Below the pieces are notes generated by a model. The model worked only from the letters and a program-made list of their open reading frames with translations. It searched no databases and was not told the origin of the DNA. Shown here in pieces: positions 1 to 6,158 of a DNA stretch of 7,371 bases. Location of the stretch: the NCBI GenBank assembly GCA_031274845.1, contig JAISPN010000198.1:1-7371 (forward strand), given 5' to 3'. A program made the position numbers and the translations under genes. Every line of letters begins with the position of its first letter. Position 1 is the first letter of the stretch. The stretch is from Acidobacteriaceae bacterium (GTDB lineage Bacteria > Acidobacteriota > Vicinamibacteria > Vicinamibacterales > CAVVIG01).

Positions 1-578
1 AGGTTCTTGCTCGGAAAAAACGAGAAGCAGCCGAACGCCCCGATGCCTCCCGCGGGCGCGCCATGGTACGACGCGCCGATCGCCTGCGCCGCATCTTCAA
101 TCACCGGCACCCCCGCGCGTTCGGCCATGCGCACGATCGGGTCCATATCGGCGCACAATCCGTACAGGTGCACCGGCACGATCGCCTTCGTCCGCGGCGT
201 GATGGCCGCTTCGATGGCCGAGACGTCGATGTTGTACGTCACCGGATCGATGTCCACCAGCACCGGCGTCGCGCCGACGCGGACGATGCAACCAGCCGTC
301 GCAAAAAAAGAATAGGTCGTGGTGATGACCTCGTCGCCGTGGCCGATGCCGAGCGCCATCAGCGCGAGCAGAATGGCATCCGTTCCGGACGACACCGCCA
401 CCGCGTGCTTCACGCCGACAAGCGCCGCCAGCTCCGCTTCGAGCGCGGTGATTTCCGGCCCCATGATGAACCGCTGGCTGTCGCACACGCGCACGATCGC
501 CGCAAGCACTTCGTCACGGATGGGTTGATACTGCGCGTGGAGATCGAGAAGAGGAACCTTTGCGGACGCGATCGTCAT
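1..578 (-). CDS. DegT/DnrJ/EryC1-family PLP aminotransferase, N-terminal 192 residues (3' end cut by window)
   Basis: This is a pyridoxal-phosphate sugar aminotransferase of the type that puts an amino group on a nucleotide-activated keto-sugar for LPS, capsule or secondary metabolites. The reading frame stays open from ATG 578 to the window edge, so the C-terminal half is missing. Visible family marks are the N-terminal VPLLDLHAQY (residues 8-17), the PLP-phosphate region AVSSGTDAILLAL around residue 61, VPVHLYG near 130, EDAAQ with Asp162 (cofactor ring-nitrogen ligand) and SFFPSKN with Lys191, the expected Schiff-base lysine, right at the edge. The gene follows smpB by 13 nt and may be the last or a middle cistron of that run. 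No good Shine-Dalgarno precedes the ATG, but the conserved start of the family supports it. The exact substrate cannot be told from this half. The family call is firm; its metabolic role is open. Confidence 0.93.
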   Translation of the reverse strand, partial: MTIASAKVPLLDLHAQYQPIRDEVLAAIVRVCDSQRFIMGPEITALEAELAALVGVKHAVAVSSGTDAILLALMALGIGHGDEVITTTYSFFATAGCIVRVGATPVLVDIDPVTYNIDVSAIEAAITPRTKAIVPVHLYGLCADMDPIVRMAERAGVPVIEDAAQAIGASYHGAPAGGIGAFGCFSFFPSKN

Positions 579-591
579 TCTGCGAATTTTA

Positions 592-1068
592 CTACCGGCG
601 CGCTTTCACCGCCGCGCGCGTCTCCCGCTCGGTATCACGGCGCTTGATCGCATCGCGCTTGTCGTAATCCTTTTTGCCCTTCGCAAGACTGACCGCCACC
701 TTCACGCGGCCGTTCTTGAAATACATGCGCACCGGCACCAGCGTCATGCCGCGCTCGACGGTCTTGCCGATCAACTTGCGGATCTCCTGCCGGTGCAGCA
801 GCAGCTTGCGGCGGCGCAGCGGTTCGTGCGTCGCGTAGCCGCGATGCGAATACGGGCTGATGTTCACGTTGTAGAGGAACACTTCGCCACCTTCGACACG
901 CGCGAAGCTGTCGCGCAGATTCACGCGCCCTTCGCGGATCGCTTTCACCTCGGTGCCGAGTAGCGCCACACCAGCCTCGAAATGTTCGAGGAGATGGTAA
1001 TCGTGATACGCCTTGCGATTTTCGGCGACGTTCTGCTGCGCGAGCTCCCGCTCGGTCTTCTCAGCCAC
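592..1068 (-). CDS. smpB: SsrA-binding protein SmpB
   Basis: SmpB binds tmRNA (SsrA) and carries it to stalled ribosomes for trans-translation. The 158-residue product has the usual family length. Visible marks are NRKAYHDYHLLEHFEAG (17-33), GTEVKAIREGRVNLRDSF (38-55), the NVNISPYSHRGYATHEP stretch (67-83), the RKLLLHRQEI helix, and the basic conserved tail KGKKDYDKR (130-138) followed by IKRRD, which inserts in the ribosomal decoding region in known SmpB. I chose GTG 1068 (MAEKTERE) rather than an upstream in-frame TTG at 1086: it overlaps the pdxA stop by 8 nt in the sequence GTGGCTGA, which suits translational coupling, and gives a normal SmpB N-terminus. The TTG would add only MRGGGR. No ssrA gene is visible in the window. 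Confidence 0.96.
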   Translation of the reverse strand: MAEKTERELAQQNVAENRKAYHDYHLLEHFEAGVALLGTEVKAIREGRVNLRDSFARVEGGEVFLYNVNISPYSHRGYATHEPLRRRKLLLHRQEIRKLIGKTVERGMTLVPVRMYFKNGRVKVAVSLAKGKKDYDKRDAIKRRDTERETRAAVKARR

Positions 1069-1942
1069 GCGCCCGCCCCCGCGCAAGACGCGCCGCCAGA
1101 CGGACGGCCGCCACCATGCTCGACGGGTCCGCCAGATTCCGGCCCGCGATATCGAACGCGGTGCCGTGATCGACCGATGTTCTGACGATCGGCAGCCCGA
1201 GCGTCACGTTGACCGCTTCACCAAACGCCAGCAGCTTCACCGGAATCAGCCCTTGATCGTGATAGCACGCGATCACCACATCGAATTCGCCGCGAGAGGC
1301 GCGCAGGAACACCGTGTCTCCCGGAAACGGACCGCTCACGTCGATGCCCGCGTCGCGGCACGAGCGGATCGCCGGGCTCATCGCCTGCTGCTCTTCGTTG
1401 CCAAACAGCCCATGTTCACCCGCGTGCGGATTGAGACCTGCCACCGCAAGCCTCGGCGACGGGATGCCAAACCCCGGCAGCTCCTTCGCCGTCAGCCGGA
1501 TTGTCTCTTCGAGCAACGCTCTGGTCAGCGCGCGCGGAACCTCCGCCAGCGGAATGTGAATCGTCGCGAGCACTACGCACAGCTTGTCGGAGTGGAACAT
1601 CATCGCGACGCGGGACGTCCCGGTCAGATGCGCGAGGAGATCGGTGTGACCGTTCCACGGCAGTCCTGCGAGCCGGAACGCTTCCTTGTTCACCGGCGCC
1701 GTCGCGATGGCATCAACCTGTCCCTCAGTCGCCGCCGTCACCGCGCGGACGATGGTGTCGTACGCCACACGTCCGGCGTCGCCGCTGAGCACCCCCGGCG
1801 CAATACCCACGGACGGCGTCTCGAACACGATCGGCTCGCACACCTCGAGCACGCGAGGATCGGACGCCGCCTTGTGGGCGATCTCCGGACCAATACCAGC
1901 AGGATCACCAACGGTGATTGCGATACGTGGACAGAAAGTCAT
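1061..1942 (-). CDS. pdxA: 4-hydroxythreonine-4-phosphate dehydrogenase PdxA (compact form)
   Basis: PdxA oxidises 4-phosphohydroxy-L-threonine with NAD(P) in the DXP-dependent route to pyridoxal phosphate, acting in the cytoplasm with PdxJ. The 293-residue protein opens with ITVGDPAGIGPE (9-20) and carries TAPVNKEAF, GHTDLL (His99, Thr100), ATIHIPL, GLNPHAGEHG, YHDQGLIPVK and RTSVDHGTAFDIAG. The three metal-binding histidines of the family correspond to His129, His173 and His228, so the active site looks intact. From memory of the E. coli protein it is about 37 residues shorter, with the loss confined to the segment between residues about 40 and 50. ATG 1942 overlaps the stop of the upstream RicT-like gene as ATGA, and the family N-terminus begins at once after it; there is no Shine-Dalgarno, but a hairpin sits just upstream. 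The 3' end overlaps smpB by 8 nt. Confidence 0.96.
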   Translation of the reverse strand: MTFCPRIAITVGDPAGIGPEIAHKAASDPRVLEVCEPIVFETPSVGIAPGVLSGDAGRVAYDTIVRAVTAATEGQVDAIATAPVNKEAFRLAGLPWNGHTDLLAHLTGTSRVAMMFHSDKLCVVLATIHIPLAEVPRALTRALLEETIRLTAKELPGFGIPSPRLAVAGLNPHAGEHGLFGNEEQQAMSPAIRSCRDAGIDVSGPFPGDTVFLRASRGEFDVVIACYHDQGLIPVKLLAFGEAVNVTLGLPIVRTSVDHGTAFDIAGRNLADPSSMVAAVRLAARLARGRARG

Positions 1943-2706
1943 TGGTGTGCGCACCCGCACGGGTGACCGCAATCGCCCGTGCCGCACCCGGTTGGATTGC
2001 GGCACTCCCCTTCGCTTCCGCAGCCGCCGTGCACCTGTCCTTTGGCGTTCGGCAGTTCGTAGCGCAGGCAGCACTTCAGCCTGCCGCACAGCCCCGACAA
2101 CTTCGATGGATTGAGGCTGAGATCCTGATCCTTGGCCATCTTGATCGAGACCGGCGCGAAGGTGGTCAGAAACGTCGTGCAACACAACGGACGGCCACAG
2201 CTTCCGTAGCCGCCAATCGCCTTGGCTTCGTCGCGGACACCGATCTGCCGCATCTCGATCCGGGTCCGGAATTCACCCGCGAGATCGTGCACCAGCTCAC
2301 GGAAGTCCACGCGCGCATCCGCCGTGAAGTAGAACACCAGCTTCGATTCGTCGAAGGCCTGTTCAACGCGCGTGAGCTTCATGTGCAGGCCGCGTTCACG
2401 AATCTTGAGCAGCGCCACCCGGTGCGCCTCGCGCTCGCGCTGCTGATGCCTCATCCGCGTGACGATGTCTCCGTGCGAGGCAAGACGCACGACCTGAAAT
2501 GGCGCATCGGGCACGGGCGCGCGACGGTCCGCGTGCGCGGACGCCATGCGCACCACCGCCCCCAGCGCCGGACCATGGTCCGTCTGGACGATAACCGCAT
2601 CACCGGCGACAGGCACGCGCGGCTCCGCGGCGTCCGCGAGCACGAACGACTGCGGACGGCTGACGGGCGACAACTTCGCGGAGATGAAGCGCAAGGGCGC
2701 GACCAC
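1939..2706 (-). CDS. ricT: PSP1 / RicT (YaaT) family protein with cysteine-rich tail
   Basis: The protein belongs to the PSP1 C-terminal domain family. In Bacillus subtilis its member YaaT/RicT joins RicA and RicF in an Fe-S complex that affects RNA processing and development; the role in this organism is unknown. The product has 255 residues. The conserved core includes RERGLHMKLTRVEQAFD (103-119), KLVFYFTADARVDFRELV (122-139), RIEMRQIGVRDEAK (149-162), GGYGSCGRPLCC (165-176) and SGLCGRLKCCLRYE (204-217). Cysteines 170, 175, 176, 207, 212 and 213 match the family's conserved sets. An added tail holds Cys229, 235, 241, 246, 250 and 252; no cysteine occurs before residue 170. GTG 2706 is chosen as start because AAGG lies 7 nt upstream. 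The gene sits 72 nt after holB, a pairing seen in many bacteria, and overlaps pdxA by ATGA. The family is certain, the symbol is by homology only. Confidence 0.92.
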   Translation of the reverse strand: MVAPLRFISAKLSPVSRPQSFVLADAAEPRVPVAGDAVIVQTDHGPALGAVVRMASAHADRRAPVPDAPFQVVRLASHGDIVTRMRHQQREREAHRVALLKIRERGLHMKLTRVEQAFDESKLVFYFTADARVDFRELVHDLAGEFRTRIEMRQIGVRDEAKAIGGYGSCGRPLCCTTFLTTFAPVSIKMAKDQDLSLNPSKLSGLCGRLKCCLRYELPNAKGQVHGGCGSEGECRNPTGCGTGDCGHPCGCAHQ

Positions 2707-2713
2707 AGTGCAA

Positions 2714-2718
2714 CCTTA
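2714..2718 (-). promoter_or_regulatory. Shine-Dalgarno of the PSP1/RicT-like gene
   Basis: TAAGG on the minus strand ends 7 nt before GTG 2706. It decides for this GTG as the start, giving MVAPLRFISAK, a usual PSP1-family opening. It is one of the few recognisable ribosome-binding sites in the window. Confidence 0.6.
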
Positions 2719-2760
2719 GAATGCGCCTGCGAGGAATTGCAAGGACCGCTCTCCCGCGCA

Positions 2761-2778
2761 GCGCGTGTCTGGACGCGC
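2761..2778 (-). other. Perfect short hairpin immediately after the holB stop codon
   Basis: The minus-strand transcript reads GCGCGT, loop CCAGAC, ACGCGC: a 6-bp perfect GC-rich stem starting on the base after the holB TAG. No U-run follows, so it is not a standard intrinsic terminator. It could protect or attenuate the holB message, or be chance in GC-rich DNA. The rest of the 72-nt gap holds the Shine-Dalgarno of the next gene and no clear promoter. Confidence 0.35.
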
Positions 2779-3804
2779 CTAGATATTCAGCGCCAGCCAG
2801 TCGGCCACGATTTTTACGCCAGCATTTCGCTCCAGCGCCGCGAGCGCGCGATCGACCGCCTTGAACGCATCGAGCGCCCGCGCGCCGGACCAGGCAGACA
2901 GGCGCTCCAAGGCGGGACCGAGATCGACATTGGCGAGCGTCGTGCCTTCAGCGTTTGTACCGAGCAGCGCGAGATCGCGAAAGAGCGACGACATGACGCG
3001 AAGCGTTGCCGCCAGCATTTCGCGGTCGGTCGCACCGCGGACCGACTTCGCCAGCAGTTCCTTCGTCCCCTCGAGCCGATGGCGCGCATCGGTCGACCGC
3101 GCGATAGACGCGACAAACTCCAGCGCCCGCTCTCTGGCCCCCGTCGCATCGTCTTCGCTCGCCTCAAGCGCACGAGCGAGACTGCCATCGACGATCGAAG
3201 CAGTGGCCCGCGCGTTCGTCTCGTGTACGCCGCGCGCAATCAACGCGCGCGCGATGTCGTCCGGAGCAAGCGGCGCAAAGCGTAACCGTGGACACCTTGA
3301 GGTGACTGTCGACAACAGCGCATCCGGCCGCGACGTGACGAGGATGAACATCGATCCAGATGGCGGCTCTTCGAGCGTCTTGAGCAGCGCGTTCTGCGCC
3401 TGCGACACGAGCGCATCGGCGTCATCGATCACGACAACACGGCGGACGCCTTCAAACGGACGGTAGTGCGAGCGATCGACGACATCGCGCACGACGTCGA
3501 CTTTGATCGATCCGTTATCGCCGGGTACAACCAGCAGCACGTCAGGATGCACCCCGCGCGCAATCCGGCTACATGCCGCGCAGCGGCCGCAGGCGTCGAG
3601 TGGAAGCACGGCGCCGTCGCTCGCTGCGACGTCACGTAACGGCTCCAGGCAGTTCACCGCCTGCGCGACCGAGACGGCCGCGAGCGATTTTCCAATCCCC
3701 GCGGGGCCCGCGAGAATCAGACTTGGCGGCAACGTGCCACGCGCGACCGATCGCGACAGCAGGGCAACGAGCGTGCGGTGGCCAACGATGTCACGAAATG
3801 GCAT
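2779..3804 (-). CDS. holB: DNA polymerase III subunit delta prime (HolB)
   Basis: HolB is the delta-prime subunit of the clamp loader that places the beta sliding clamp on primed DNA. The 341-residue product is an AAA+ protein of normal family length. Order of features: DIVGHRTLVALL (5-16), Walker A GPAGIGKS (33-40), a four-cysteine zinc site (Cys52, Cys72, Cys75, Cys78), Walker B VVVIDDAD (123-130), sensor region NALLKTLEEPPSGSMFILVTSRP (within 138-160) and the arginine-finger motif SRC (169-171), followed by helical collar sequence. The Walker A lysine is present, unlike E. coli delta prime, whose P-loop is degenerate; DnaX is less likely because DnaX is longer and this gene precedes a PSP1 gene. 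ATG 3804 gives the family start; no Shine-Dalgarno is seen. The usual partner tmk is not upstream here; tRNA-Asp is. Confidence 0.94.
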   Translation of the reverse strand: MPFRDIVGHRTLVALLSRSVARGTLPPSLILAGPAGIGKSLAAVSVAQAVNCLEPLRDVAASDGAVLPLDACGRCAACSRIARGVHPDVLLVVPGDNGSIKVDVVRDVVDRSHYRPFEGVRRVVVIDDADALVSQAQNALLKTLEEPPSGSMFILVTSRPDALLSTVTSRCPRLRFAPLAPDDIARALIARGVHETNARATASIVDGSLARALEASEDDATGARERALEFVASIARSTDARHRLEGTKELLAKSVRGATDREMLAATLRVMSSLFRDLALLGTNAEGTTLANVDLGPALERLSAWSGARALDAFKAVDRALAALERNAGVKIVADWLALNI

Positions 3805-3867
3805 GTGGATGACGCAGGCGGCAGGTGAAGGAAACTGGATGGATACTTCGGGAACGTGGGGACATCA

Positions 3868-3893
3868 CGCCAGACGTCTCAAGAACTGAAGTC

Positions 3894-3898
<5 letters not shown>
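3868..3898 (-). repeat. 8-bp inverted repeat starting in the tRNA-Asp 3' end
   Basis: The minus strand reads CGCCAGAC, a 15-nt loop, then GTCTGGCG, a perfect 8-bp inverted repeat. The first arm takes in the last acceptor-stem base, the discriminator G and the encoded CCA of tRNA-Asp plus three bases. The second arm is followed by TGATGTCCCC, without a U-run, so it is not a classical intrinsic terminator. It may form an end hairpin or processing structure on the tRNA precursor. No other gene is seen in the stretch from here to the holB start. Confidence 0.5.
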
Positions 3899-3970
<72 letters not shown>

Positions 3971-4004
3971 AACAAAGTCGAACGTGAAGCTTTTGCGATG
4001 TGTC

Positions 4005-4077
4005 TGGGCGGTACAGGACTCGAACCTGTGACAGCCGGCGTGTAAAGCCGGTGCTCTACCAACTGAGCTAACCGCCC
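4005..4077 (-). tRNA. tRNA-Val(UAC), CCA not encoded
   Basis: The minus strand gives a complete cloverleaf: acceptor GGGCGGT with ACCGCCC, D arm GCTC/GAGC, anticodon stem CCGGC/GCCGG with loop TTTACAC giving anticodon TAC, a 5-nt variable loop, and T arm ACAGG/CCTGT with loop TTCGAGT. The discriminator is A. The next bases are GAC, so CCA must be added after transcription, unlike the neighbouring tRNA-Asp. The 5' end abuts the stop codon of the upstream methyltransferase gene with no spacer. Confidence 0.98.
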
Positions 4078-4644
4078 TCAGAGGCCGGCTCCTGCCCGCA
4101 AAAACATCCCATTATACGCTGCCTTCAGCAGAAGCAACAACACGGCGGCAACCACACCCGTCATCGCGCGATACTCACGGTTCGCGATCGCTTGCGCGAG
4201 ACTGAAGCGGCGCCGCCGCTCCACCGCGATCCGATCGTCATCGATCCCGCGACGATAGCGATCGTACCGATCGCCGAACTTCTGACGCAGAAACGCTTCC
4301 TCGCTTCGAATCGCGGCGCCAATCGTCACGGCAAGATACGTCGCGACAAGCGCCGCCACCATCACACTGCCCGACGCCACGGCGAGACCAACGCCCATGA
4401 CCGCGGAGCCGACATACAGCGGATGCGCGAACCAGCGATACGGACCCGAAACGGTCACCTCGCGCGATTTGTTCAAGTGTCCAGCGGCCCAGATTCGCAA
4501 CGCTTCGCCGATGACCGCGATGACACTCCCGATCACGAGCGATCGTCCCGTCGGCGCGGCGAGCCACAGGACGAGAATCGCAAACAGAAATCCGAGCGGC
4601 ACGCGCGCGCGAGCAAACCACCCGATGATGTGACCCTCAGCCAT
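4078..4644 (-). CDS. Isoprenylcysteine carboxyl methyltransferase / phospholipid methyltransferase family membrane protein
   Basis: This 188-residue protein looks like a small SAM-dependent integral-membrane methyltransferase of the ICMT/PEMT superfamily. Its substrate is unknown; bacterial members rarely act on prenylated proteins and may methylate lipids or glycans. Hydrophobic segments lie at about 15-30, 34-54, 76-92, 94-112 and 163-175. Family marks are GHLNKSREVTVSGPYRWFAHPLYVGS (55-80) and the acidic-pair region RSEEAFLRQKFGDRYDRYRR (113-132). The usual RHP of the SAM-binding stretch reads AHP (Ala73). ATG 4644 overlaps the glycosyltransferase stop by 8 nt as ATGGCTGA, supporting coupling, so a job in envelope glycolipid modification is a reasonable inference. 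The TGA ends at the base before tRNA-Val, and the codons for Tyr177-Asn178 contain a perfect TATAAT. Confidence 0.85.
   Translation of the reverse strand: MAEGHIIGWFARARVPLGFLFAILVLWLAAPTGRSLVIGSVIAVIGEALRIWAAGHLNKSREVTVSGPYRWFAHPLYVGSAVMGVGLAVASGSVMVAALVATYLAVTIGAAIRSEEAFLRQKFGDRYDRYRRGIDDDRIAVERRRRFSLAQAIANREYRAMTGVVAAVLLLLLKAAYNGMFLRAGAGL
4111..4140 (-). promoter_or_regulatory. Probable promoter of the tRNA-Val/tRNA-Asp transcript, inside the methyltransferase 3' end
   Basis: On the minus strand a perfect -10 hexamer TATAAT occupies 4116 to 4111. A partial -35, TTGTTG (3 of 6 to TTGACA), occupies 4140 to 4135 with an 18-nt spacer. Transcription would start near 4105-4103, giving a leader of about 27 nt before the tRNA-Val 5' end at 4077. 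A perfect AT hexamer is unexpected in such GC-rich coding sequence. The tRNAs could also be cut from an operon read-through. Confidence 0.6.
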
Positions 4645-5665
4645 GCGCACGCCCTGCGGCGTCGAGCCGCCGCTCCACGGCCGCGAACACTTCGTCCACT
4701 TCAATATCAAGCAGGCACATGCGTCCGGCGCGGCATTGCCGGACGTGGTGACACTGACAGATCGACGCTCGTGACACGGTTTCGTCCTCGCGCACCCACG
4801 GGCCGTTCCGTTCCGGCCGCGTGGGTCCATAGATACCAACAATCGGCGTCCCGACCGCGGCGGCCAAATGCGTCGGCCCGGTATCGCCCGACACCATCAC
4901 CGACGCGCCACGCGCGAGCGCCACGACATCAGCGATGCTGGTCTGCGGCGACACGATCGCCGCGCCATCAGATCCCGCCGCCACGCTGTCCGCCAGCGAT
5001 TCTTCGCCCGGCCCCCAGAGCACGACCGACCGCAGCCCGCGACGCTGATACAGCTCGCGCGCCAACAGCGCCAGCCGCGCCGGCGGCCAGCGCTTGTTCG
5101 GCCATGCCGCACCGGGATTGAGCAGCGCGTACCGTCCACCTGACTGTTCGGCCATCGCTTGTGCGACAGCCGACGCGGTTACCTCGATCGGAAACTCGGG
5201 CGGCGCTGGCGCAATCCCCAGCCGCGTGAGCATCCCGAGATTGATGTCGACCACATGACGCGTGTCGCTCGGCGCGAACATCCCGTCACCACCCGGATCG
5301 TACGCGTCGCTGTAGAGCAGACTCGCCAGTGATTCTCTCGCGTACTTCCTGCTGAAGCCGATCACCCGATGCGCTCCGGAGAAACGCGCCAGCACCGCGG
5401 ACTTGACGAGCCCCTGCAGATCGAGCGCGACATCGTAATCACCGCGGCGCAACGTCTTGAGCGTTGAAAGCAACGCGCCGCTGCGCGTGTCGATCACGAT
5501 TCGATGCGTGAGCACCGGCACGAGTTCGAGGATGCGCTGATGTTTGCCGCTGACCAGCCAGTCGATTGTGGCGGACGGATAGGCCCGGCGCAGCGCGGCG
5601 GCCACCGGAATCGCGTGGACGATGTCGCCGAGCGCACCGAGCTTGACGATCAAAAGACGGCGCAT
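4637..5665 (-). CDS. Glycosyltransferase family 9 protein, probable LPS heptosyltransferase
   Basis: The protein is a GT-B fold enzyme of the family that includes WaaC, WaaF and WaaQ, which move L-glycero-D-manno-heptose from ADP-heptose to the lipid A-Kdo or core region at the inner face of the cytoplasmic membrane. The 342-residue product has normal length. Visible marks are LLIVKLGALGDIVHAIP (4-20) with Asp13, LDLQGLVKSA (81-90), LLNPGAAWPNKRWP (181-194) and the donor-site motif SGDTGPTHLAAAVGTPIVGIYGP (259-281) with Asp261. Cysteines 303, 305, 311 and 317 lie in a C-terminal stretch found in many relatives. ATG 5665 is preferred over an in-frame TTG at 5701 because the family starts with this MRRLLIVKLG. 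It lies 4 nt after rfaE2 and directly in the ADP-heptose gene set, which strongly supports heptose transfer. Which heptose position it fills is not clear. Confidence 0.93.
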   Translation of the reverse strand: MRRLLIVKLGALGDIVHAIPVAAALRRAYPSATIDWLVSGKHQRILELVPVLTHRIVIDTRSGALLSTLKTLRRGDYDVALDLQGLVKSAVLARFSGAHRVIGFSRKYARESLASLLYSDAYDPGGDGMFAPSDTRHVVDINLGMLTRLGIAPAPPEFPIEVTASAVAQAMAEQSGGRYALLNPGAAWPNKRWPPARLALLARELYQRRGLRSVVLWGPGEESLADSVAAGSDGAAIVSPQTSIADVVALARGASVMVSGDTGPTHLAAAVGTPIVGIYGPTRPERNGPWVREDETVSRASICQCHHVRQCRAGRMCLLDIEVDEVFAAVERRLDAAGRAHG

Positions 5666-5669
5666 GAAC

Positions 5670-6158
5670 TCAATCGGACGAGGAGGCACGCGCGCCAGCA
5701 ATCCGGGCGATTAACTCGCGCGTCGCGTGATTCTTCGCGTCGCCGACGATGGCCGTGCGTCCGCCATATTCGGCAACGACCGCACGCTCGGGCACCGTGT
5801 CCACGGTGTAGTCGGTCCCCTTGCAGTGCGCGTCCGGACGTAGCGTTCGCAACAGATGTTCAACCGTCGCGTCACTGAAAATGACGACGTAATCGACGCC
5901 GCGAAGGGAGGCGACCAGTTCCGCGCGATCGCGCTCGGACATCACCGGCCGCTCGTCCCCCTTCAGCCTCCGCACCGACGCATCGCTGTTGACCGCGACT
6001 ACAAGGCGGTCGCCTTCGGCCGCTGCCGCCTGCAGGTAGCGCACATGGCCGACATGAAGCAGATCGAACACGCCGTTCGCAAACGCGACCGTGCGCCCAT
6101 CGCGGCGATCCTGTTCAACTAGATCAAGGAGCTCGGCTTCCGAAACGACCTGTCCCAT
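5670..6158 (-). CDS. rfaE2: D-glycero-beta-D-manno-heptose 1-phosphate adenylyltransferase
   Basis: This enzyme joins AMP from ATP to heptose-1-phosphate to give ADP-D-glycero-D-manno-heptose; in E. coli the same activity is the C-terminal half of HldE. The 162-residue product is the stand-alone form. Marks are FANGVFDLLHVGHVRYLQ (26-43) with the nucleotidyltransferase HxGH at His35 and His38, VAVNSDASVRRLKG (54-67), RPVMSERDRAELVASL (70-85), CKGTDYTVDTVPE (112-124) and YGGRTAIVG. The C-terminal motif, often GxSTTxxI in relatives, reads NHATRELI here (143-150). ATG 6158 shares its A with the TGA of rfaE1 (TGATG) and has GAGG 7 nt upstream. Position between the kinase and the glycosyltransferase confirms the pathway. 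Confidence 0.95.
   Translation of the reverse strand: MGQVVSEAELLDLVEQDRRDGRTVAFANGVFDLLHVGHVRYLQAAAAEGDRLVVAVNSDASVRRLKGDERPVMSERDRAELVASLRGVDYVVIFSDATVEHLLRTLRPDAHCKGTDYTVDTVPERAVVAEYGGRTAIVGDAKNHATRELIARIAGARASSSD

Noticed and set aside
1013..1966. Plus-strand open frame of 317 codons opposite pdxA and smpB
   Set aside because: It is antisense to pdxA and smpB, with Arg-rich low-complexity composition and no recognisable domain.
1061..2185. Longer start for PdxA (374 residues)
   Set aside because: The extra residues are an alternate frame of the RicT-like gene; the conserved PdxA start follows ATG 1942, which overlaps the upstream stop as ATGA.
2707..2760. Promoter in the gap before the RicT-like gene (TTGCAA followed by TTCTAA)
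   Set aside because: The -10 match is poor and the spacing doubtful; read-through from holB explains expression equally well.
1918..3285. Plus-strand open frame of 455 codons across the RicT-like gene and holB
   Set aside because: It lies opposite two clear conserved genes, is rich in Arg/His/Pro as antisense frames of GC-rich genes are, and shows no family motif.
3805..3893. ssrA (tmRNA) or another small RNA between tRNA-Asp and holB
   Set aside because: The space is too short for tmRNA and has no tRNA-like ends or tag frame; only the inverted repeat is seen. A TTGAGA hexamer there has no -10 partner at proper spacing.
4078..4842. Longer start for the membrane methyltransferase (254 residues)
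   Set aside because: The extra N-terminal 66 residues are out-of-frame reading of the glycosyltransferase end; family similarity begins after ATG 4644.
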